64,000 nt of DNA from Microbacterium oleivorans (lineage in GTDB: Bacteria > Actinomycetota > Actinomycetes > Actinomycetales > Microbacteriaceae). The translations under genes and the position numbers were made by a program. Positions 57,286 through 64,000 of the stretch are shown here, one piece after another. The first letter of the stretch is position 1, and each line of letters opens with the position of its first letter. Under the pieces are notes generated by a model. It ran no database searches, was not told the origin of the DNA, and worked only from the letters and a program-made list of their open reading frames with translations. The stretch is taken from positions 62,001 to 126,000 of the forward strand of contig NZ_JAMBOV010000003.1 of assembly GCF_023715745.1 (NCBI RefSeq). Direction: 5' to 3'.

Positions 57286-58048
57286 TCAGTTCTTCCGGCA
57301 CTCCCTGCGCCGCGGCCTCGTCGACGAAGAACACCGTCTGCTTGCGACCCTTGGCACCGGCCGCAGGCACCGAGTGGTAGCTCGCGCCGGCCAGAGCCAA
57401 GCCCAGTGCGGAGGCCTTGTCGGTGCCAGGGAGGACGAGCCACACCCGTCGCGACGAGTTGATCACCTTCCGGGTCAGGGTGATGCGGTCGGAGGGCGGG
57501 ACAGGGGAGTGGCGCACCGGGAGCACCGTGTGCTCGGTGTCGGCGATCTCGCTGCGATCCGGGAAGAGCGAGGCGATGTGCCCGTCGGGACCCACGCCCA
57601 GGAACGCCAGCGTGAACCGCGGCCAGGGCTGATCCTCCGCAGCGTGGGCGGCGAGCTCTGCCGAGTAGTCGGCGGCCGCGTCGTCATGGCTGCGACCCGC
57701 GTCGGAGGCGGCGATCGGATGAATGTTGGCGGCGGGCACGTCGATGTGGTCGAGGAACGCCGCGCGTGCGGCCCTCTCGTTCCGGTCCGGATCGCCGGCC
57801 GGGACGAAGCGCTCGTCCCCCCACCAGAAGTGCACCCTCGACCAGTCGACCTCGTGACGCCGATCGCTCTCACCGGCGGCGTGCAGCACGGCCGTGCCGG
57901 CATTGCCGCCGGTCAGGAGGATGTGGGTCGTCTTGCCCTCGGCTGCGCGGGAGGATACCCGCTGGAAGAAACGCTTCGCGACCCCGCGGGCCAACGTCTG
58001 CGCGTCCGGACGGACGACGACGCGCTTCTCCGCGCGGAACTCCGACAT
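57269..58048 (-). CDS. pgl: 6-phosphogluconolactonase
   Basis: Pgl hydrolyses 6-phosphogluconolactone, step two of the oxidative pentose-phosphate pathway. The 259-aa product is of the NagB-like SOL/DevB type with LLTGGNAGTAVL (near residue 45), VHFWWGDERFVP (near 73), GVGPDGHIASLFP (near 150) and LTRKVINSSRRVWLVLPGT split across the C-terminal part. I chose ATG 58048, which has TAGGAG 4 nt upstream. It is the last gene of the tkt operon. Confidence 0.94.
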   Translation of the reverse strand: MSEFRAEKRVVVRPDAQTLARGVAKRFFQRVSSRAAEGKTTHILLTGGNAGTAVLHAAGESDRRHEVDWSRVHFWWGDERFVPAGDPDRNERAARAAFLDHIDVPAANIHPIAASDAGRSHDDAAADYSAELAAHAAEDQPWPRFTLAFLGVGPDGHIASLFPDRSEIADTEHTVLPVRHSPVPPSDRITLTRKVINSSRRVWLVLPGTDKASALGLALAGASYHSVPAAGAKGRKQTVFFVDEAAAQGVPEELIDPEF

Positions 58049-58055
58049 GCGACTC

Positions 58056-58988
58056 CTACCTCGTGGGAGGGTCGAGGAGCTCCCACCCTTCGGTGATGAC
58101 TCGACCATACAAGAGGTCGGGATCCAGACGGCGCAGCTCCTCCGCGAGGCACTCGCGCAGCGACCGTCGCGGCAGCACGATGTCGTGCGTCGGCTGTCCC
58201 GGCTGGGTGAGGGTCGCGTCGGTCGCGTTCGAGCGTTCGAGGACGATGTCGCCGGAGTCCCGCGAGAGCGTGACCGAGCGGATGCCGTGAGCCCATTCGT
58301 GCTCATCCGTGTAGTGCCAGTCGACGGAGACATCGAGCTTCATCCGCAACCACGCGGCCAGCAGACCGGTGGAGGGAGAGCTGCCCGCGCCGACGACGGT
58401 CACCGCCGTGACCGGCTCGTAGGGAGGCTGGTCGAGGACAGCGGCGAGCTGCTCCCGCCAGTGCGTCAGTCGGGTCCAGGCGAGGTCCGTGTCACCAGGG
58501 GCGTAGACGGAGCCGAGCTGCGCCAGGCGGTCCTTCGCGAACGGCTTCGTCGAGGCATCCGTGATGCGACGCTGCGCCATACGACCGATCGGTGAGTGCG
58601 CGGGGTCGGCGGGCGGGTCATCGGGCCACCATGCGACGACGGGTGCGTCGGGGAGAAGGAGGCCGTTGACGAGACTCTCCTGGTTGTCGGCGGCGGCCCC
58701 GCGGGCACGCAGCACGACGACCTCGCTCGCACCGGCGTCGCCGCCGACACGGATCTGCGCGTCGAGACCGGTCGGGGCGTCGGGCTGCACGACCAGGACG
58801 ATGACCCGCATCGGGTGCTCGCGCGATGCGGCGTTCGCGGCGTCGATCGCCTCCTCATCGAAGCCCCCGGTGGAGACGATGACGAGGGTCAGGACACGTC
58901 CGAGCGCGACAGCGCCGCCCTCCTCGCGCACGCTCACGAGCTTCTTCGCGATCGTGGAGACGGTGGTGTCGGGCAGATCGACGATCAT
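58056..58988 (-). CDS. opcA: Glucose-6-phosphate dehydrogenase assembly protein OpcA
   Basis: OpcA is needed for active glucose-6-phosphate dehydrogenase in actinobacteria and cyanobacteria. The 310-aa product has no known catalytic motif; the recognisable parts are LPDTTVSTIAKKLV at the start, VVAWWPDDPPADPAHSPIG and the position between zwf and pgl. ATG 58988 overlaps the zwf stop (ATGA), so both proteins are made together. Confidence 0.94.
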   Translation of the reverse strand: MIVDLPDTTVSTIAKKLVSVREEGGAVALGRVLTLVIVSTGGFDEEAIDAANAASREHPMRVIVLVVQPDAPTGLDAQIRVGGDAGASEVVVLRARGAAADNQESLVNGLLLPDAPVVAWWPDDPPADPAHSPIGRMAQRRITDASTKPFAKDRLAQLGSVYAPGDTDLAWTRLTHWREQLAAVLDQPPYEPVTAVTVVGAGSSPSTGLLAAWLRMKLDVSVDWHYTDEHEWAHGIRSVTLSRDSGDIVLERSNATDATLTQPGQPTHDIVLPRRSLRECLAEELRRLDPDLLYGRVITEGWELLDPPTR

Positions 58989-60532
58989 GGGCGCCTCCAG
59001 ACGCGGCCATCGCGGGCCAGGAGCTCATCGGCGGACGGGGGACCCCAGGATCCGGGGGAGTACTGCTCGAGTGGCTCGTCCTGCTCCGCCCAGAACTCCT
59101 CGACGGGATCGAGGATGCGCCAGGAGAGCTCGACCTCCTCGTGGCGGGGGAACAGTGGCGGGTCGCCCAGGAGCACATCGAGGATGAGGCGTTCGTAGGC
59201 CTCGGGACTCGACTCGGTGAAGGCGTGTCCGTAGCCGAAGTCCATCGTGACGTCGCGCACCTCGTTCCCCGCGCCCGGCACTTTCGAGCCGAAGCGCAGG
59301 GTGACGCCCTCATCGGGCTGGATGCGGATGACGAGGGCGTTCTGCCCGAGCTGCAGCGCCTGCGAGCGCAGGAACAGCAGCGGCGGCGTGTGCTTGAAGA
59401 CGACGGCGATCTCGGTCACGCGACGACCCAGGCGCTTGCCGGTGCGGAGGTAGAACGGCACCCCGTTCCACCGACGGGTCGCGATCTCGAGCTTGATGGC
59501 GGCGTAGGTCTCGGTCCGCGACTGCGGGTCCATCCCGTCCTCGTCGAGGAAGCCGGTGACCTCCTCACCACCCTGCCATCCGCCGGCGTACTGTCCGCGG
59601 GCGGTCGCCGTGGACAGGTCATCGGGGAGCTTGACCGCAGCGAGGACCTTCTCCTTCTCGGCGCGCAGGTGTTCGGCGTCGAGCGAGATGGGCTCCTCCA
59701 TCGCGGTCAGCGCGAGGAGTTGCAAGAGGTGGTTCTGGATGACGTCGCGCGCTGCACCGATCCCGTCGTAGTACCCCGCGCGGCCACCGACGCCGATGTC
59801 CTCGGCCATCGTGATCTGCACGTGGTCGACGTAGTTGGCGTTCCAGAGCGGCTCGTACAGCTCATTGGCGAAGCGCAGGGCCAAGATATTCTGGACCGTC
59901 TCCTTGCCGAGGTAGTGGTCGATCCGGAAGATCGCATCGGCGGGGAACGCGACCTCGAGGGCCTCGTTCAGCTCCCGGGCGGTCTGCAGGTCGCTGCCGA
60001 ACGGCTTCTCGATGACCACGCGGCGCCACGTGTCGCCGTCGGCGTTCTCGTCCACCAGACCGGAATCGCGGAGCTGACGCGCGACGACGGGGAAGTCCTT
60101 CGGCGGGATGGACAGGTAGAACGCGTGGTTGCCCATCGTTCCGCGCTCGGTGTCGAGCTTCTCGACGGTCTCGCGGAGACGGGCGAAGGATGCCGCGTCG
60201 TCGAACGTGCCCTGCACGAACCGGATCCCCTGCAGGAGCTGGTTCCAGGTCTCCTCGCGGAAGGGGGTCCGTGCGTGCTGACGCACCGCGTCATACACGA
60301 CCTGCGCGAAGTCCTGGTCCTCCCAGTCGCGTCGCGCGAAGCCGACGAGCGCGAACCCGGGAGGCAGCAGACCCCGATTGGCGAGGTCGTACACGGCCGG
60401 CATGAGCTTCTTGCGCGACAGGTCTCCGGTCACGCCGAAGATCACGAGGGCACTCGGGCCCGCGATGCGGTTCAGGCGGCGATCATCGGGGTCGCGGAGC
60501 GGATTGCTTCCCCGCGAGATGTCGACGGCCAT
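58985..60532 (-). CDS. zwf: Glucose-6-phosphate 1-dehydrogenase
   Basis: Zwf oxidises glucose 6-phosphate and makes NADPH. The 515-aa product has the Rossmann block FGVTGDLSRKKLMPAVY (near residue 33), EKPFGSDL, and the active-site block RIDHYLGKETVQN (near 200). Length is normal. ATG 60532 is 3 bp after tal. The overlap with opcA at the other end shows a tight operon. Confidence 0.97.
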   Translation of the reverse strand: MAVDISRGSNPLRDPDDRRLNRIAGPSALVIFGVTGDLSRKKLMPAVYDLANRGLLPPGFALVGFARRDWEDQDFAQVVYDAVRQHARTPFREETWNQLLQGIRFVQGTFDDAASFARLRETVEKLDTERGTMGNHAFYLSIPPKDFPVVARQLRDSGLVDENADGDTWRRVVIEKPFGSDLQTARELNEALEVAFPADAIFRIDHYLGKETVQNILALRFANELYEPLWNANYVDHVQITMAEDIGVGGRAGYYDGIGAARDVIQNHLLQLLALTAMEEPISLDAEHLRAEKEKVLAAVKLPDDLSTATARGQYAGGWQGGEEVTGFLDEDGMDPQSRTETYAAIKLEIATRRWNGVPFYLRTGKRLGRRVTEIAVVFKHTPPLLFLRSQALQLGQNALVIRIQPDEGVTLRFGSKVPGAGNEVRDVTMDFGYGHAFTESSPEAYERLILDVLLGDPPLFPRHEEVELSWRILDPVEEFWAEQDEPLEQYSPGSWGPPSADELLARDGRVWRRP

Positions 60533-60535
60533 CGG

Positions 60536-61648
60536 TCAGCGTGCGCCGTCGAGCGCCGTGCGGACGGTGCTCTGCAGGTCGTGCCACGAGACGATGAACT
60601 TCTCGACGCCTTCGTCCTCGAGCACCTGCGTGACATCGGTCAGGTCGACGCCCGCGTCCGCGAGCTCGTCGAAGACCCGATGGGCATCCTCGTAGGAGCC
60701 GGTGACGGTGTCGCCCGTGATCGTCGCGTGGTCGAACGTCGCCTCGAGGGTCTTCTCGGGCATCGTGTTGACGGTGCCGGGAGCGACCAGCTCGGTCACG
60801 TACAGGGTGTCGGGGAGGGCCGGGTCCTTGACGCCGGTCGACGCCCACAGGGGCCGCTGGACATTGGCGCCCGCTGCGATGAGCTCGAGGGCGGCCGGCT
60901 CGGCGAACCGCTCCTCGAAGAGCTCGTAGGCGAGGCGGGCGTTGGCGATGCCCGCTTTGCCCTTCAGGGAGGCCGCGGCGCTCGAGCCGATCGCGTCGAG
61001 GCGCTTGTCGACCTCGGTGTCCACACGCGAGACGAAGAACGACGCCACCGAGTGGATCGTCGCGATGTCGTGACCGTTCTCCTTCGCGCGTCGCACACCG
61101 TCGAGGTAGGCGTCGATGACCGCCGCGTAGCGCTCGAGGCTGAAGATCAGCGTGACGTTGACCGAGATGCCCTCCGCGAGGACCGCGCTGATCGCCGGGA
61201 GCCCTGCGAGCGTGGCGGGGATCTTGATGAGCGTATTCGGTCGGTCGACCTTCGCCCACAGCTCCTTCGCCTGCGCCACCGTGGCGTCGGTGTCGTGCGC
61301 GAGATCGGGGGAGACCTCGATCGAGACCCGACCGTCGACGCCGTTCGTCCGGTCGAAGACGGGGCGGAAGATGTCGGCCGCGTCGCGCACGTCGGTCGTG
61401 GTGATCTCGAAGATCGCCGTGTCGACGTCGGCGCCCTGGGCCGCAAGCGCCTGGAGCGGAGCGTCGTAGGAGTCGTCCTCCGTGTTGCCGATCGCCGCCT
61501 GGAAGATCGAGGGGTTCGTGGTGACCCCGACGACGTCCCGCGTCTCGATCAGCTGCGCGAGGTTGCCGGTGTCGATCCGCGATCGCGAGAGGTCGTCGAG
61601 CCAGATGCTGACGCCGGCGCCGGAAAGGTCCTCAGTGGGGGTGCTCAT
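60536..61648 (-). CDS. tal: Transaldolase
   Basis: Tal moves a three-carbon unit between sugar phosphates. The 370-aa product is of the longer actinobacterial type, with [12 protein letters not shown] near residue 42, [12 protein letters not shown] near 108 and the Schiff-base lysine in [11 protein letters not shown] near 140, then [10 protein letters not shown] chose ATG 61648, which overlaps the tkt stop and has AGGAGA 4 nt upstream; the frame before it is inside tkt. Confidence 0.96.
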   Translation of the reverse strand: MSTPTEDLSGAGVSIWLDDLSRSRIDTGNLAQLIETRDVVGVTTNPSIFQAAIGNTEDDSYDAPLQALAAQGADVDTAIFEITTTDVRDAADIFRPVFDRTNGVDGRVSIEVSPDLAHDTDATVAQAKELWAKVDRPNTLIKIPATLAGLPAISAVLAEGISVNVTLIFSLERYAAVIDAYLDGVRRAKENGHDIATIHSVASFFVSRVDTEVDKRLDAIGSSAAASLKGKAGIANARLAYELFEERFAEPAALELIAAGANVQRPLWASTGVKDPALPDTLYVTELVAPGTVNTMPEKTLEATFDHATITGDTVTGSYEDAHRVFDELADAGVDLTDVTQVLEDEGVEKFIVSWHDLQSTVRTALDGAR

Positions 61649-63726
61649 GCGTTCTCCTTGACGGTTGCGCGGGCCGCCTCGACGACCGCATCGGCGGTGA
61701 CGCCGAACTTCTCGAACAGGGTCTTGTAGTCGGCGGAGGCGCCGAAGTGGTCGATGCCGACCGTGCGGCCGGTGTCGCCGACGACACCGCGCCACAGCCC
61801 GGTCGCGCCGGCCTCCACGGAGACGCGCGCCTTCACGGCTGCCGGCAGAACGGACTCGCGGTAGGCGGCATCCTGCTCCGCGAACCACTCGAGGCTCGGG
61901 GCGGACACGACGCGGGCGCCGATGCCCTCCGCAGCGAGCGTCTCGCGGGCGGCGACCGCCAGCTGGACCTCAGAGCCGGTCGCGATGAGGATCACGTCGG
62001 GTTCGCCCTCCGGCGCGTCGAGGAGCGTGTACGCGCCCTTGGCGACCCCGTCGGTCGTGGCGAAGCCGTTCTCGCCGCGCGGGAAGACGGCGATGTTCTG
62101 CCGAGTGAGCGCGATGCCGGTCGGTCCGTCCTGGCGGCGCAGGATCTCCAGCCATGCCGCGGCGGTCTCGTTGGCGTCCGCCGGACGCACGACCGTGAAG
62201 TTCGGGATGAGTCGCAGGGTCGCGAGCTGTTCGATCGGCTGGTGCGTCGGACCGTCTTCACCGAGGGCGACGGAGTCGTGCGTCCACACGAACACCGAGG
62301 GGATGTTCATGAGCGCGGCGAGGCGCACCGCGGGGCGCATGTAGTCGCTGAAGATCAGGAACGTGCCGCCGAAGGGACGCGTGGGGCCGTGCAGCTTGAT
62401 GCCGTTGACGATGGCCCCCATCGCGTGCTCTCGGATGCCGAAGTGCAGCACACGGCCGTACGGGTCGCCCGACCACTCGTGGGTCGACCACTCTGCCGGG
62501 ATGAAGCTCTTCGCGTCCTTGATCGTGGTCAGGTTCGACTCCGCGAGGTCGGCGGAACCGCCCCACAGCTCGGGGAGCTCGGCGGCGAGCGCGTTGATGA
62601 CGAGGCCCGAGGCGGCACGGGTGGAGACGTCCTTGCCGGGCTCGAAGGCGGGGAGGGCCTCGGCGATGCCGTCGGGGAGCGTCGCGGCCTCGAGACGGTC
62701 GAGCAGCGCCTTGCGCTCGGGGTTCGCGGCGGCCCAGGCGTCGAAGGACTCCTGCCAGGCCGCGCGCTCGGTGGCCGCCCGCTCGGCGAGCGAGCGCGTG
62801 TGGGCGATCACGTCGTCGGCGACGACGAAGCTCTGCTCCGGGTCGAAGCCCAGGACCTTCTTCGTGGCAGCCAGCTCGTCGGCGCCGAGGGCGGAGCCGT
62901 GGATCTTGCCGGTGTTCTGCTTGCCCGGGGCCGGCCACCCGATGATCGTCTTCAGGATGATGAGCGAGGGCTTGGCGGTCTCGGCCTTGGCTGCCTCGAT
63001 CGCCGCGTGCAGGGCCGCCACGTCCTCGACGTATTCGCCCGTCTTCTTCCAGTCGACGGTCTGGACCTGCCAGCCGTAGGCCTCGTAGCGCTTCTGCACG
63101 TCCTCGGTGAAGGCGACGTTCGTGTCGTCCTCGATCGAGATCTGGTTGGAGTCGTAGATGGCGATGAGGTTGCCGAGCTGCTGGTGGCCGGCGAGCGAGC
63201 CGGCTTCGGCTGTCACACCCTCCTGCAGGTCGCCGTCGCCGGCGATGACGAACACATGGTGATCGAACGGGGATGTGCCCGCCTCGGCCTCGGGGTCGAA
63301 CAGGCCGCGCTCGTAGCGAGCGGCGTACGCGAATCCGACGGCCGACGCGAGGCCCTGACCGAGCGGACCGGTTGTGATCTCGACACCCTTGGTGTGGCCG
63401 TACTCGGGGTGGCCTGGGGTGAGCGATCCCCAGGTTCGCAGCGACTTCAGGTCATCGAGCTCGAGTCCGAAGCCCCCGAGGTAGAGCTGGACGTACTGCG
63501 TCAGCGAGGAGTGGCCGGCCGAGAGGATGAAACGGTCGCGTCCGAGCCAGTGGGTGTCGGTCGGGTCGTGGCGGAGCACCCGCTGGTACAGCAGGTAGGC
63601 CGCGGGCGCGAGACTCATGGCCGTGCCGGGATGGCCGTTGCCGACCTTCTCGACGGCGTCCGCCGCCAGTACGCGCGCCGTGTCCACCGCGCGCCGATCG
63701 ATCTCGTCCCAAACCAGCTCTGACAC
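61645..63726 (-). CDS. tkt: Transketolase
   Basis: Tkt moves two-carbon units with thiamine diphosphate. The 693-aa product has the N-terminal [18 protein letters not shown] block, the ThDP/metal motif [18 protein letters not shown] to [10 protein letters not shown] (near residues 162-198), and the central [14 protein letters not shown] with [18 protein letters not shown] 63726 has GAAAGG 7 nt upstream. It leads the tkt-tal-zwf-opcA-pgl operon, the same order as in mycobacteria. Confidence 0.97.
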   Translation of the reverse strand: MSELVWDEIDRRAVDTARVLAADAVEKVGNGHPGTAMSLAPAAYLLYQRVLRHDPTDTHWLGRDRFILSAGHSSLTQYVQLYLGGFGLELDDLKSLRTWGSLTPGHPEYGHTKGVEITTGPLGQGLASAVGFAYAARYERGLFDPEAEAGTSPFDHHVFVIAGDGDLQEGVTAEAGSLAGHQQLGNLIAIYDSNQISIEDDTNVAFTEDVQKRYEAYGWQVQTVDWKKTGEYVEDVAALHAAIEAAKAETAKPSLIILKTIIGWPAPGKQNTGKIHGSALGADELAATKKVLGFDPEQSFVVADDVIAHTRSLAERAATERAAWQESFDAWAAANPERKALLDRLEAATLPDGIAEALPAFEPGKDVSTRAASGLVINALAAELPELWGGSADLAESNLTTIKDAKSFIPAEWSTHEWSGDPYGRVLHFGIREHAMGAIVNGIKLHGPTRPFGGTFLIFSDYMRPAVRLAALMNIPSVFVWTHDSVALGEDGPTHQPIEQLATLRLIPNFTVVRPADANETAAAWLEILRRQDGPTGIALTRQNIAVFPRGENGFATTDGVAKGAYTLLDAPEGEPDVILIATGSEVQLAVAARETLAAEGIGARVVSAPSLEWFAEQDAAYRESVLPAAVKARVSVEAGATGLWRGVVGDTGRTVGIDHFGASADYKTLFEKFGVTADAVVEAARATVKENA

Positions 63727-63950
63727 CTGAAGGCCTTTCGTCGGTGATTCCGCGCGAGCGTCCGCTGATCAGAAGGAGAAGAGGGGATACCCGACGCCGG
63801 GATTTTCAGCATATCGACCCGAGCGTGCCGCCGAGGCCGCGTCGACGCTGTGTGACGTGCGCTCTGAGCGAAGCGGTGCACGCCCCGGCGGAGGGAACCG
63901 GTCGCAGGTCATGGCGTAGACTCGTGCCGACGATCTACACGGCAGGGGCG
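63727..63950. promoter_or_regulatory. Divergent control region between tkt and the right-edge gene
   Basis: This 224-bp gap has an AT-richer part (about 63775-63825) on the tkt side, where - strand sequences such as TATCCC could be a -10, but none is convincing. For the + gene, TAGACT at 63917-63922 lies 28 nt before ATG 63951, with GGGG as a weak ribosome site. No clear palindrome was found. Confidence 0.4.
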
Positions 63951-64000
63951 ATGGCACTCACGGACACCGGCGCGCGCGTTACCGCGCCCGCTCGACAGTC
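63951..64000 (+). CDS. First 16 codons of a gene, probably heme O synthase
   Basis: ATG 63951 opens a frame that runs to the window end (MALTDTGARVTAPARQ). Too little is visible for a direct call. In mycobacteria and related actinobacteria ctaB (heme O synthase) is divergent from tkt at this point, so ctaB is the best guess. It would suit the aa3 oxidase genes in this window. Confidence 0.45.
   Translation, partial: MALTDTGARVTAPARQ

Noticed and set aside
59141..61729. Open + strand frame of 862 codons opposite zwf and tal
   Set aside because: It spans the boundary of two real - strand genes; no domain is visible.
61747..63723. Open + strand frame of 658 codons opposite tkt
   Set aside because: Shadow of tkt, which has all expected motifs.

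Overview
The window is about 69-70% GC with dense, often overlapping genes, frequent GTG and TTG starts, and actinobacterial marker genes: Wag31/DivIVA, SepF, RbpA, WhiA, OpcA, a DUF3043 protein, diheme QcrC and CtaF. Gene order and protein style fit the family Microbacteriaceae, most like Microbacterium. That assignment is inference from the sequence; no database was searched. The window is almost entirely core chromosome. I saw no rRNA, tRNA, CRISPR array, insertion sequence, prophage or integrase.

Region by region: (1) 1-13.0 kb is the division and cell-wall cluster on the + strand: murF (cut by the window edge), mraY, murD, ftsW, murG, murC, ftsQ, ftsZ, yggS, sepF, yggT, wag31, lspA and a pseudouridine synthase. 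(2) 13.1-21.2 kb has a convergent Nudix hydrolase, then dnaE, a membrane protein of unknown function, hisD, nrdR and pyrD, closed by a strong two-way terminator. (3) 21.3-32.7 kb has a DUF3043 membrane protein, an M20 peptidase, an ErpA-type Fe-S protein and the full set of bcc-aa3 respiratory supercomplex genes: ctaC-ctaD-ctaF on + and ctaE-qcrC-qcrA-qcrB on -, facing each other around a PP2C phosphatase and a rhodanese. (4) 32.8-37.7 kb has trpD, a HhH-PHP protein, a stand-alone 5'-3' exonuclease, a two-gene secreted pair (lipoprotein and PKD-like protein) and a SEC-C/YchJ protein. (5) 37.9-45.8 kb has rpsA, an orphan membrane histidine kinase overlapping a 7-TM protein with a degenerate GGDEF domain, coaE, uvrB, and a divergent pair (OhrR-like MarR regulator and small zinc-ribbon protein) around a clear palindromic operator. 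(6) 45.9-56.5 kb has uvrA, uvrC, rapZ, whiA, sod, gap, pgk and tpiA. (7) 56.6-64 kb has secG and rbpA, then on the - strand the pentose-phosphate operon tkt-tal-zwf-opcA-pgl, and at the right edge the first codons of a + gene, probably ctaB.

Together the genes cover peptidoglycan precursor synthesis and divisome assembly, the terminal respiratory chain, lower glycolysis and the oxidative pentose-phosphate pathway, and nucleotide excision repair (uvrA, uvrB and uvrC within about 8 kb).

The best candidate for something undescribed is the translationally coupled kinase / degenerate-GGDEF pair at 39.4-42.4 kb, which has no response regulator beside it. Next are the OhrR-like / zinc-ribbon pair, the secreted pair with a local drop in GC, and tandem palindromes in the ftsZ leader. 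Two genome-style signals also recur: a TAGxxT-type -10 box 6-9 nt before start codons, and the octamer GGATGCCG / CGGCATCC.
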